Positions 8,666-16,528 of a stretch of 64,000 bases of DNA are shown piece by piece (the first letter of the stretch is position 1; each line of letters opens with the position of its first letter). The stretch comes from Phyllobacterium bourgognense. GTDB taxonomy: Bacteria > Pseudomonadota > Alphaproteobacteria > Rhizobiales > Rhizobiaceae. Made by a program: the position numbers and the translations under genes. Below the pieces are notes generated by a model. That model saw only the letters and a list, made by a program, of their open reading frames with translations, was not told the DNA's origin and did not search any database. The DNA is taken from contig NZ_QPJM01000002.1 in the NCBI RefSeq assembly GCF_003337575.1, positions 372,001-436,000 of the forward strand, written 5' to 3'.

Positions 8666-9325
8666 ATGAGAAAGATCGTTACCGGTGCTTTTATAAGCCT
8701 CGACGGTATCATGCAGGCACCAGGTGGCCCTGACGAAGACCCGATAGGCGGCTTCAAGTATGGCGGCTGGGTTGCACCCTACTTTGACAAGACAGGGGAA
8801 GAGGCGGTGGGCGAGATGTTTGCCAAGCCTTTCGACCTTCTGCTCGGCAGGAAAACCTATGATATTTTCGCTGCACATTGGCCTTATGTCGGCGCTGACG
8901 ATCCGATAGGTCCGTTGTTCGACCGCATCACCAAATATGTCGCGACCCGCAACCCGAACCTGAAGCTCGACTGGCAGAACAGCCAAACCCTGGGCCCGGA
9001 TGTAGTAGCGGCAGTCACGAAGCTGAAAAGCGAGGACGGGCCGGATCTGCTCACCCAGGGCTCGACCGATTTCTTGAAAACCCTGTTCGAAAATGACCTG
9101 ATTGACGAGGTGAACATCTTTATCTTTCCGCTCATATTAGGGAACGGCAAGAAGCTGTTCAGCGGCGATGCCTCTCCCGCCGCGTTGAAACTCGTTTCCT
9201 CAAAGGTCTCGGACACCGGCGTCACGATCAACAAATACGTTCGCGCGGGGGACATCGTGACCGGCTCGTTCGAATTCGAACAGCCGACCGAGGCTGAGTT
9301 GGAACGGCGTAGAAACCTGACGTGA
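8666..9325 (+). CDS. Dihydrofolate reductase family protein (RibD C-terminal-like)
   Basis: A 219-residue protein of the DHFR/RibD_C superfamily. It starts MRKIVTGAFISLDGIMQ, has 'LLGRKTYDIFAAHWP' and ends the fold with 'LILGNGKKLF'. Such stand-alone members are common, and their NADPH-linked reductase activity is usually uncharacterised; they are not the folate DHFR. AAGGAG 6 bases upstream fixes the ATG at 8666. It sits 89 bp after the MscS gene on the same strand. Confidence 0.87.
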   Translation: MRKIVTGAFISLDGIMQAPGGPDEDPIGGFKYGGWVAPYFDKTGEEAVGEMFAKPFDLLLGRKTYDIFAAHWPYVGADDPIGPLFDRITKYVATRNPNLKLDWQNSQTLGPDVVAAVTKLKSEDGPDLLTQGSTDFLKTLFENDLIDEVNIFIFPLILGNGKKLFSGDASPAALKLVSSKVSDTGVTINKYVRAGDIVTGSFEFEQPTEAELERRRNLT

Positions 9326-9362
9326 ACCGATCGGTGAGGGTCGCACCTGACTATCCGGGAAT

Positions 9363-9713
9363 TCAGACCTTCTCCTTCTTTTTGATCGGAGTTTTCTTCG
9401 CCGGTTCATCCGGCTCGTCCGGCGTGGGGGTCAACAGCTTTCGCAGTTGGCCAATCTTGTCTTTCACCAATGGGCGAAAGCGGGACGCTCGGTAAGGCAT
9501 GTCGGCGGCGCCGTAACCTTCGGGGCCGTCATCATTGCCGCGGTGGATTTCCTCGACCTTGATGCCGACGAATTCGCCATCGACGTAATGCTGGTACATG
9601 CCAATCCAGCGGATGGTGTAGATCTGGCCTTTTCGGATGATTTGATCGATGCTGACATTCTTGAATTTGTCGTCGATACAAACGACTTTCTGTCCGACAT
9701 AAAAGTCGTTCAT
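9363..9713 (-). CDS. Conserved hypothetical protein with lysine-rich tail
   Basis: A 116-residue protein. It starts MNDFYVGQKVVCIDD, a small beta-rich opening seen in hypothetical proteins of alphaproteobacteria and their phages, includes 'KGQIYTIRWIG', and ends 'YRASRFRPLV'. The last 25 residues are Pro/Lys rich (KKTPIKKKEKV) and probably disordered. No domain function is known. The phage link is an impression from family resemblance, with no other phage gene nearby. Confidence 0.65.
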   Translation of the reverse strand: MNDFYVGQKVVCIDDKFKNVSIDQIIRKGQIYTIRWIGMYQHYVDGEFVGIKVEEIHRGNDDGPEGYGAADMPYRASRFRPLVKDKIGQLRKLLTPTPDEPDEPAKKTPIKKKEKV

Positions 9714-9789
9714 GATATTACCCTCGCCTAAACCAAAGCAGGCTCAAATGAGCGTGCTGCCGCCATCGAGTCAACCCAACAGTTGCCGG

Positions 9790-9973
9790 TTATCTCCCCC
9801 CTTGTGGGGGAGAAAGCGATTTCGGCATCTTAGCACTTGCTAAGTGCCAGAAATCGCCAGAGAGGGGATTTTGCGCGGTGGTTTCCAAATCCCCTCACTT
9901 GGATTTTCCAAGGATTTAGCAAACAGGCTAAATCCTGGAAAATCGCTTTCTCTCCCGCAAGGGGAGAGATAAT
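9790..9973. repeat. Composite nested-palindrome repeat, family C (RIME-like)
   Basis: The outer arms read TATCTCCCCCCTTGTGGGGG-AGAAAGCGATTT (from 9790) and its near reverse complement, ending at 9973. Inside are the hairpins GCACTT-GC-TAAGTGC and AGGATTTAGC...GCTAAATCCT. The arrangement of nested small palindromes, with arms that are themselves palindromic, resembles rhizobial mosaic elements. It occupies most of the 350-bp gap between a minus- and a plus-strand gene start, so it is in a promoter-side position for both. Confidence 0.8.
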
Positions 9974-10063
9974 CGGCATCGCCCAGTGCCGCCACCCTTC
10001 ACTCCCGATCATCCCCAATGCTAACCTTCATCCGATTCCAGTTCTGGGAGGAATGACGCAATC

Positions 10064-11047
10064 ATGACGATATTGGTGACAGGCAGCTCCGGCCATCTGG
10101 GCGAGGCGCTGGTGCGCACATTGCAGGGCAGAGGTTGCGAGGTCGCCGGGCTCGATATCGCGGCAGGACCGTTGACCACCCATGTCGGTTCGATAGCCGA
10201 CCGGCCTTTCGTCAAACGCTGCATGGCGGGTATCGAGACCGTCTTCCATGCGGCCACGCTGCACAAACCGCATGTCGGCACGCATGCGCGGCAGGATTTC
10301 ATCGATACCAATATCACCGGCACGTTGAACCTCCTGGAGGAAGCGGTGGCGGTGGGCGTCAAATCCTTCATCTATACCAGTACGACGAGTGTCTTTGGCG
10401 ATGCGTTGGTGCCGCCCCAAGGTGCGCCTGCCGCCTGGATTACCGAGGAAGTGCGGCCTGTCCCCAAGAACATTTATGGGGTGACCAAGGCAGCGGCCGA
10501 AGACCTTTGCCAGCTGTTTTATCGCAACCAGCGGTTGGCGACGATGGTGCTGCGGACGTCGCGGTTTTTTCCGGAAGAAGACGACGACAAGGACGTCCGA
10601 AACACCTTTGCCGATGAAAACATCAAGCTGAACGAGTTTCTCTACCGCCGGGTGGATATCGAGGACATTGTCAGCGCGCATCTTCTGGCGGCGGAAAAGG
10701 CGCCTGCACTGGGTTTTCGCCGCTATATCATCAGCGCGACGACACCGTTTACGCCAGACGATCTGGCTGATTTACGCGCCGATGCCCCGCGTGCCGTGCA
10801 GCGCCGTGTTCCTGAATACGCGGCCGAGTTTGCGCAGCGCGGTTGGAGAATGCTTCCGAGCATCGACCGTGTGTATGTCAATGAGCGCGCGCGGACAGAA
10901 CTCGGCTGGCAGCCGAAATATGATCTCAGGTATCTGATCGGGCGTCTGGCTCGCGGCGAGGACACACGCAGTCCGTTGGCTCGCTTGATCGGCGCAAAAG
11001 GCTACCATGCGGAGAGGTTCAGTGAGGGGCCATATCCGGTAGAGTGA
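10064..11047 (+). CDS. NAD-dependent epimerase/dehydratase (extended SDR)
   Basis: A 327-residue extended SDR. It has the Rossmann motif GSSGHLG (residues 7-13), 'FHAATLHKPHVG', and the catalytic Tyr-Lys in YGVTKAAAE (near residues 143-147). After 'RTSRFFPEEDDD' the substrate domain is divergent. The family acts on NDP-sugars and related ketone or alcohol substrates; the specific substrate is not predictable. It stands alone with no sugar-nucleotide genes near it. Confidence 0.87.
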   Translation: MTILVTGSSGHLGEALVRTLQGRGCEVAGLDIAAGPLTTHVGSIADRPFVKRCMAGIETVFHAATLHKPHVGTHARQDFIDTNITGTLNLLEEAVAVGVKSFIYTSTTSVFGDALVPPQGAPAAWITEEVRPVPKNIYGVTKAAAEDLCQLFYRNQRLATMVLRTSRFFPEEDDDKDVRNTFADENIKLNEFLYRRVDIEDIVSAHLLAAEKAPALGFRRYIISATTPFTPDDLADLRADAPRAVQRRVPEYAAEFAQRGWRMLPSIDRVYVNERARTELGWQPKYDLRYLIGRLARGEDTRSPLARLIGAKGYHAERFSEGPYPVE

Positions 11048-11205
11048 TGGCCACTGCCGGCTCCTACCTCCCTCGTGCTGTAAACAATCCCCGTCACTAA
11101 GTTCACTATTTGTGAACAAGCTGTTCGCTCGTGCCGGGCTTGTTTCGGGCCCCGATAAATCCGACCTTAGCAACAACGAAACTGATATGTTGCGAGGGGA
11201 TGGGT

Positions 11206-12096
11206 ATGAAGCTCACGCGCCGGAATGTAGTTGTTGGCGCTGCCGCCCTTGCTGTATCGACGGGAAGTACCCGCGCGGAGACAAAAATGGACAAGATTTC
11301 CTTTGCAGCAACGGCGCCGACCCATGTGTCGAAGGTAGGCATCAAGGCCAAGGATGCCGATGCGCTGGCGAAATATTATGAGGATGTGGTCGGTCTGCGC
11401 GAGATTTCGCGCAAGGGCCAGTCAGTCATTCTGGGTGCTGGCGAAACGCCGCTGCTCGAGATCGAGCAGGCTTCTGCTGTTCGCGCGGATGATCTGCACA
11501 GCGCCGGTCTCTATCACACGGCTTTTCTGTTGCCGGCGCGTGCCGATCTCGCTCGCTGGGCGCGGCGCGCGATCGACAAGCGCACGCCGATCGTTGGCGC
11601 GTCCGACCATCTGGTCAGCGAGGCCATCTATCTTACCGATCCGGAAGGCAACGGCGTTGAAATTTATGCCGACCGTCCGCATGAGAACTGGAAGTGGAAC
11701 GGCTCATCCGTGCAGATGGGTACCGAGGCGCTGGATGTCGGCAATCTGCTCGGCGAACCCGGTAACGAGGTGCCTTTCGACATGGCACCGGACGGGACGA
11801 TGGTCGGCCATCTGCACCTGCGCGTCGGCAACGCCAAGGAGGCCGAAAGCTGGTGGCAGGATGAGCTCGGGTTGCAGACGGTTGCCGGGTTTGGCGGCAG
11901 TGCCGTGTTTATGTCAACCGGCGGTTACCATCACCACGTCGCCGCCAATTCCTGGCAGAGCCGCGGGGCAGGGCGCCGTGACAATGACCGCTCCGGATTG
12001 GCTTGGGCCGAGTTCAGCTCTGCCGATGCCAAGGACGAACGCGAGATCGTTGACCCCTGGGGCAATGTGATCAGGATCGTGCCGGCAAAGGGTTAG
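11206..12096 (+). CDS. VOC-family (CatE-like extradiol dioxygenase/glyoxalase fold) protein with Tat-like leader
   Basis: A 296-residue protein with two vicinal-oxygen-chelate modules. The first, from about residue 30, reads 'THVSKVGIKAKDADALAKYYEDVVGL'; the second, from about 200, includes 'VGHLHLRVGNAKEAESWW'. Metal ligands are plausible (His near 33, His in GHLHL, Glu in the C-terminal WAEFS segment). It resembles CatE-type catechol-2,3-dioxygenases. The N-terminus MKLTRRNVVVGAAALAVSTG has a twin-arginine look, unusual for this family. GAGGGG 6 bases upstream supports the 11206 start. The substrate is unknown. Confidence 0.83.
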   Translation: MKLTRRNVVVGAAALAVSTGSTRAETKMDKISFAATAPTHVSKVGIKAKDADALAKYYEDVVGLREISRKGQSVILGAGETPLLEIEQASAVRADDLHSAGLYHTAFLLPARADLARWARRAIDKRTPIVGASDHLVSEAIYLTDPEGNGVEIYADRPHENWKWNGSSVQMGTEALDVGNLLGEPGNEVPFDMAPDGTMVGHLHLRVGNAKEAESWWQDELGLQTVAGFGGSAVFMSTGGYHHHVAANSWQSRGAGRRDNDRSGLAWAEFSSADAKDEREIVDPWGNVIRIVPAKG

Positions 12097-12129
12097 TGGC
12101 AGCTTATGCACTTTGGGTTGTGTGCCACT

Positions 12130-12253
12130 GTGCGTGGTTCGACAAGCTCACCATGAGGGAGGTTGTGGTTATAATGACAATCGCCAAAGTTGCAGGAAGC
12201 AGCTTCCTGCAATCCCCTACCTTCCCTCATGGTGAGCTTGTCGAACCACGCAC
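12130..12253. repeat. Palindromic intergenic repeat, family A, copy 2 (perfect arms)
   Basis: The 31-bp arms at 12130-12160 and 12223-12253 are perfect inverted copies containing GGTTCGACAAGCTCACCATG. The centre holds a further perfect palindrome, TGCAGGAAGC-A-GCTTCCTGCA (12191-12211). It lies between the convergent VOC and purB genes, where it could act as a two-way terminator-like structure. Copy 1 is at 2774-2906. Confidence 0.88.
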
Positions 12254-12300
12254 CAAACCCCTTCAGTACCCACCGTTACGGCACTTCAATCCATCCCAAA

Positions 12301-12330
12301 AAATTAATTGAACGCTCGTTCTATTAATTT
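12301..12330. promoter_or_regulatory. Operator-like 30-bp dyad (TetR-type GAACG-N2-CGTTC)
   Basis: Arms of 14 bp with one mismatch flank a 2-bp centre: AAATTAATTGAACG, then CT, then CGTTCTATTAATTT. The GAACG-N2-CGTTC core with A/T flanks is the form of many TetR-family operators. It lies between the 3' ends of the VOC gene and purB, so no gene starts next to it. The remaining gap to 12496 is AT-rich, with the short pair GCGGTT/AACCGC and no convincing gene. Confidence 0.45.
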
Positions 12331-12496
12331 CCCGAACCATCTCGTTTTTACTGGCGGTTTTTACCTATTTCACTTGATGTAACCGCTATTTGGGCGGGTG
12401 AATTGCGCAACAATGTCCGATTCACACTCAGGAATGTTGAATTCCTATGCAAGAATCCTCGAATCCGGAATGCTTTTATCAACCTGGGGCTTTAAT

Positions 12497-13813
12497 TTAG
12501 TTGCTGCCGGTTGAGCCAAACACGCGCTTGAAGATCGTATCGACATGTTTGGTGTGATAGCCAAGGTCGAATTTCTCGCGGATCGTCGCTTCGGGCAGGG
12601 CAGCGCGAACATCGGCGTCAGCGAGCAGTTCTTCGAGGAAATCGGCCCCGTGTTCCCACACTTTCATGGCGTTGCGCTGCACCAGACGGTATGAATCTTC
12701 GCGGGAAACGCCGGCCTGCGTCAGTGCCAGAAGCACCCGCTGCGAGTGGATCAATCCGCGGAACTTGTTCATGTTTTTCAACATGTTATCCGGATAGACC
12801 AACAGCTTTTCGATAACGCCGACCATACGCGCCAAGGCAAAATCCAGGGTGATCGTCGCGTCGGGGCCGATCATGCGCTCGACCGAAGAGTGCGAAATAT
12901 CGCGTTCGTGCCACAGGGCCACATTTTCCATCGCCGGCAGTGCAAACGCGCGGACCATGCGGGCGAGCCCGGTCATATTCTCGGTCAACACCGGATTGCG
13001 CTTGTGCGGCATGGCCGATGAGCCCTTCTGGCCGGGTGAAAAATACTCTTCCGCCTCCAGAACCTCGGTGCGCTGCAGGTGGCGGATCTCGACGGAGAGA
13101 CGCTCGACCGACGAAGCGATGACACCAAGGGTTGCAAAGTACATGGCATGGCGGTCGCGCGGGATCACTTGCGTCGAAACCGGTTCTGCCTGCATTCCCA
13201 ACGCCTTGGCGACATGTTCTTCCACGCGGGGATCGATATTGGCGAAGGTGCCGACAGCGCCGGAGATAGCACAGGTTGCAATCTCCGCGCGTGCCGCGAC
13301 GAGACGACTACGGCAGCGTTCGAACTCGGCATAGGCCTGCGCCAGCTTGACGCCGAAGGTTGTCGGTTCGGCGTGGATGCCATGGCTGCGGCCGATGGTA
13401 ACCGTGTCTTTATGCTCGAAAGCCCGCTTTTTCAGGGCCACCAAAAGTCTGTCCAGATCGCCGAGAAGGATATCGCTGGCACGCATCAATTGCACATTGA
13501 AACAGGTGTCGAGCACGTCCGACGAGGTCATGCCCTGATGGACGAAACGTGCGTCAGGGCCAACGATTTCGGCTAAATGTGTAAGGAAAGCAATGACATC
13601 GTGCTTGGTCTCGCGCTCGATCTCGTCGATGCGATCGATGTCGAAAGTGGCTGCGCCGCCCTTTTCCCAGATGGTTTTGGCTGCTTCCTTCGGGATAACA
13701 CCAAGCTCCGCCAGCGCATCGCAGGCATGTGCCTCGATTTCAAACCAGATGCGGAATTTCGTTTCCGGGGACCAGATGGCGACCATTTCGGGACGCGAAT
13801 AGCGCGGGATCAT
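12497..13813 (-). CDS. purB: Adenylosuccinate lyase
   Basis: A 438-residue enzyme that cleaves SAICAR to AICAR and adenylosuccinate to AMP, both releasing fumarate. The start MIPRYSRPEMVAIWSPETKF is standard. The fumarase/ASL signature GSSAMPHKRNP (near residue 265-275) carries the catalytic Ser loop, and TSSDVLDT and GRSHGIHAEPTTFG hold the other active-site parts. The length matches the family. It ends 167 bp before the operator-like dyad. purL lies about 11 kb away, not in an operon with it. Confidence 0.97.
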   Translation of the reverse strand: MIPRYSRPEMVAIWSPETKFRIWFEIEAHACDALAELGVIPKEAAKTIWEKGGAATFDIDRIDEIERETKHDVIAFLTHLAEIVGPDARFVHQGMTSSDVLDTCFNVQLMRASDILLGDLDRLLVALKKRAFEHKDTVTIGRSHGIHAEPTTFGVKLAQAYAEFERCRSRLVAARAEIATCAISGAVGTFANIDPRVEEHVAKALGMQAEPVSTQVIPRDRHAMYFATLGVIASSVERLSVEIRHLQRTEVLEAEEYFSPGQKGSSAMPHKRNPVLTENMTGLARMVRAFALPAMENVALWHERDISHSSVERMIGPDATITLDFALARMVGVIEKLLVYPDNMLKNMNKFRGLIHSQRVLLALTQAGVSREDSYRLVQRNAMKVWEHGADFLEELLADADVRAALPEATIREKFDLGYHTKHVDTIFKRVFGSTGSN

Positions 13814-13849
13814 ATGTGTTTCCTGTTCTTTTAGAGTCTGATCGAAAAT

Positions 13850-13970
13850 TCGTCAGGGAGTGGCGAAAATGATGGTTTTCAAGCACCGAAGCGGAGCGTA
13901 CGGTCGGGTACGTGAGCATCGGAGCGCAGAAAACTGCATTTGCAGCCCGCCTTGGCGAATTTACGTTCAG
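13850..13970. repeat. Rhizobial-type intergenic repeat, family B, copy 2
   Basis: A diverged copy of the element at 5475-5580 with the same order of blocks: GGTTTTC...CACCGAAGC-GGAGCGTAC...GTACGTGAGCATCGGAGCGCAG...TTTGCAG...CCGCC-TGGCG. It lies upstream of purB and before a plus-strand terminator-like hairpin. Confidence 0.72.
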
Positions 13971-14019
13971 GCTCTTAGGCTTTAAACGCGGTCTATCAGA
14001 GCTAGGCCGATCACTCAAC

Positions 14020-14040
14020 GCGCCATTTGGCGCCTTTTTT
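14020..14040 (+). terminator. Rho-independent terminator on the plus strand, no assigned gene
   Basis: GCGCCA-TT-TGGCGC (14020-14033) is followed by C and six T (14035-14040), a textbook intrinsic terminator reading rightward. Both flanking genes (purB and the DUF2259 gene) are on the minus strand, so no annotated plus-strand gene ends here. In the other direction it has only an A-run upstream. A small RNA from about 13.85 kb is possible. Confidence 0.6.
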
Positions 14041-14053
14041 ACAATGGATGCGC

Positions 14054-14782
14054 CTATCTCTGCCTGGTGACTGCCAGCCAGCGATAGTCCGGGCCTTCGA
14101 ATCCCGTTCCGCGCACCGCAATCATCACCGCGATTACCGGTTTTCCACCGTCCGGATATAGGGTCTGGACCGCACCGACACTATAGCCGAGCGGACAGCC
14201 GCGACTGGCCGGAACGGAGGCGTCTTCGTGGAGCATTTCGGGCTTGGCGTCAGGTTTATCTTCAAGCAGCGTCAAGCGGAAGCCTTTGATTTCACCCAGG
14301 TTTTGACAGGTTTCACTCGGCGGGACGGCGATCTCCTCAAGCTGTATTGTCAGCGCGGGATCAATCGCGGGAAATACGAATCGCGGGTTGATTTTCACCT
14401 TGAACGGATCGGCCGAAAGCTCAGTAACAGGGTTCGATGCCACCGCATTGCCGGCATTGGTGCGCAGTTCTTCATCGCTGAGCGATGTCACGCCTTGTGC
14501 ATCGCGGCCTACCTTGTCGCGGGCGTTTTCAAGTGACGAATTTTCATCGTCGAGCCTGACCCGAACCGGCGTTTTGGCCAGAAACTTGTCGGTTGCCGTG
14601 TCGATATAGAACCGGTTGGCGTAGGGGAAACCAGAGCCGTCCTGGACGCCATATTCCTCGAAGGCAAATGTGCCGCCATCCTTGGAAAACCCAATGATAT
14701 CAAGCTTTGCGGCATCTCCGGCCCATGCCGCGACTGGCGAAGACGCCATGAGAAGGCAAAGAAGAATGCGGCGGATTATCAT
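14054..14782 (-). CDS. DUF2259 family secreted protein
   Basis: A 242-residue protein with a clear signal peptide ([21 protein letters not shown], cleavage after AWA) and the DUF2259 pattern '[25 protein letters not shown]...'. The family comprises predicted exported proteins of unknown function. Its ATG overlaps the rpe stop codon in an ATGA, so the two are translationally coupled in a leftward unit. It is probably periplasmic. Confidence 0.85.
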   Translation of the reverse strand: MIIRRILLCLLMASSPVAAWAGDAAKLDIIGFSKDGGTFAFEEYGVQDGSGFPYANRFYIDTATDKFLAKTPVRVRLDDENSSLENARDKVGRDAQGVTSLSDEELRTNAGNAVASNPVTELSADPFKVKINPRFVFPAIDPALTIQLEEIAVPPSETCQNLGEIKGFRLTLLEDKPDAKPEMLHEDASVPASRGCPLGYSVGAVQTLYPDGGKPVIAVMIAVRGTGFEGPDYRWLAVTRQR

Positions 14783-15456
14783 CGGGATCCTTGGCGGATT
14801 GAACTGCGGATAAGGTCGATGTTGGATTTATAGGCGGCTTCGCTTCCACCTTTGTAAATAGCGGACCCGGCGACCAGCGCATTGGCGCCTGCCCGTACTG
14901 CCAGCGCAGCCGTTTCATGGGTGATGCCGCCATCGACCTCGAGATCGATAGGTCGGTCGCCGATCATCGCCTTGATTGTCTTGATCTTTTCCAGCGTTTC
15001 CGCAATAAATTTCTGTCCGCCAAACCCCGGATTGACAGTCATGACGAGGATGAGGTCGACGTCGTTCAGCACGTATTCGATGGCGGATTCCGGCGTCGCG
15101 GGATTGATGGCAACGCCAGCCTTTTTGCCGAGCGCCCGAATGGCTTGAAGCGAGCGGTGCAGGTGTGGTCCGGCTTCCGCGTGGACCGTGATAATGTCCG
15201 AACCGGCCCTGGCGAAGGCCTCGAGATAGGGGTCGCAGGGCGAAATCATCAGATGCGTGTCAAAAACCGCGTCTGTCAGCGGTCGGATGGCTTTTACCAC
15301 TTCCGGACCAAAGGTGATGTTCGGAACAAAATGCCCGTCCATCACATCGATATGGATCCAGTCAGCGCCCGCCTGCAAAACCGAGTTTACTTCCGCGCCA
15401 AGTTTCGAAAAATCCGAGGCCAAAATGGAAGGTGATATGACGAGCGGACGGCTCAT
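14779..15456 (-). CDS. rpe: Ribulose-phosphate 3-epimerase
   Basis: A 225-residue TIM-barrel enzyme interconverting ribulose-5-phosphate and xylulose-5-phosphate. Motifs: [14 protein letters not shown] at the N-terminus, '[17 protein letters not shown]' with the metal-binding His and catalytic Asp, [10 protein letters not shown], and DGGI near the C-terminus. GGAGAC precedes the start at 15456; the open frame continues to 15582 but those extra 42 residues are not family-like. It overlaps the DUF2259 gene by 4 bp. Confidence 0.96.
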   Translation of the reverse strand: MSRPLVISPSILASDFSKLGAEVNSVLQAGADWIHIDVMDGHFVPNITFGPEVVKAIRPLTDAVFDTHLMISPCDPYLEAFARAGSDIITVHAEAGPHLHRSLQAIRALGKKAGVAINPATPESAIEYVLNDVDLILVMTVNPGFGGQKFIAETLEKIKTIKAMIGDRPIDLEVDGGITHETAALAVRAGANALVAGSAIYKGGSEAAYKSNIDLIRSSIRQGSR

Positions 15457-15526
15457 GATCTGTCTCCGGTAGAAATTCTGTGGGCGCCGGTTATCACGCG
15501 CGGCCGTATCACACAATCGAAACTGT

Positions 15527-16528
15527 TCAGCGAAGTGATTGCCAGACGGGGAAGGGATCGTTGTCCGTCGGTGTAGCGGCATGAACGCCTCGTGCTATGG
15601 CGCGCGCCATTGTTGAGGCTGCCGCGGCACAAAGGTCAATGAATTCAGCCGCTTCTGGCGTTCTGCTGGTTCCGGTGGCGAGCGCGAACACCAGATCGCC
15701 GTCAAAAGGCGTGTGTGCCGGCCAGACTGCACGGGCGTAACCATCATGGGCGGCGATGGCCAAGCGCTTGGCCTGAGCGCTGGTGAGGATCAGATCGGTA
15801 GCGATGACGCCTATCGTGGTGTTGGCATCCCGCGCCGCGTCGCTGAACTTGGTCCCGATTTCGGCGGCATCGGCAGGAAAGGGATGCGGCAGGCCAAGTC
15901 CGCCGAACTCGTTACCGATTTCGAAAGGCGCAGCCCAAAAATGCCTGCTTTTTCCGACGGTTACCATACCCAGCGCGTTAACCGCGACCAGGGCGCCAAT
16001 GGTCACGCCGCTTTCAAGGATTGACGAGGCGGAGCCCAGCCCGCCCTTCAGCCCTTTGACAGTTGCTCCTGTCCCGGCGCCCACGGTTCCAAGCGTGAAA
16101 TCACTTGATGCCGACTGCGTTGCTTCATAGCCGAGCTCACGATAGGGCGGGTAACGGCCCCAGTCCTTGTCGCCGCCATTCAGCAAATCGAAGAGAACAG
16201 CGCCCGGGACGATTGGAACACGCTGCGTGCCGACCTCAAAACCGATGCCTTTTTCCCGGAGGGCCGCCTGAACGCCCGACCCGGCATCCAAACCGAATGC
16301 GGATCCGCCCGACAAAACCAGCGCGTTGACCTGCTCAACGGTATTGTGCGGCTCGAGGAGGTCGGTTTCGCGCGTGCCCGGTGCGCCGCCGAGCACCTTG
16401 ACTGCGGCGGTCGCGGGACTATCGCAGAGAATGACGGTCGTGCCAGATTTGAGCTTGCTGTCCGAAGCATTCCCGACTTTTAACCCAGCGACGTCGGTAA
16501 TGAGGTTGCGTGGACCGGCCTTCAACAT
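15527..16528 (-). CDS. P1 family peptidase (DmpA-like N-terminal nucleophile aminopeptidase)
   Basis: A 333-residue member of the DmpA/P1 family, which cleaves itself before a Ser to make an alpha/beta heterodimer. The predicted autocleavage site is Gly165-Ser166 in KGGLGSASS. The motif [11 protein letters not shown] (residues 72-82) is typical of the family. No signal peptide is seen, so it is probably cytoplasmic. Its start overlaps the stop of the upstream binding-protein gene by one base. The substrate may be short peptides or beta-peptides. Confidence 0.88.
   Translation of the reverse strand: MLKAGPRNLITDVAGLKVGNASDSKLKSGTTVILCDSPATAAVKVLGGAPGTRETDLLEPHNTVEQVNALVLSGGSAFGLDAGSGVQAALREKGIGFEVGTQRVPIVPGAVLFDLLNGGDKDWGRYPPYRELGYEATQSASSDFTLGTVGAGTGATVKGLKGGLGSASSILESGVTIGALVAVNALGMVTVGKSRHFWAAPFEIGNEFGGLGLPHPFPADAAEIGTKFSDAARDANTTIGVIATDLILTSAQAKRLAIAAHDGYARAVWPAHTPFDGDLVFALATGTSRTPEAAEFIDLCAAAASTMARAIARGVHAATPTDNDPFPVWQSLR

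Noticed and set aside
13980-14033. tRNA or tRNA remnant before the terminator
   Set aside because: No acceptor stem or T-arm can be formed; only the terminator stem is convincing.
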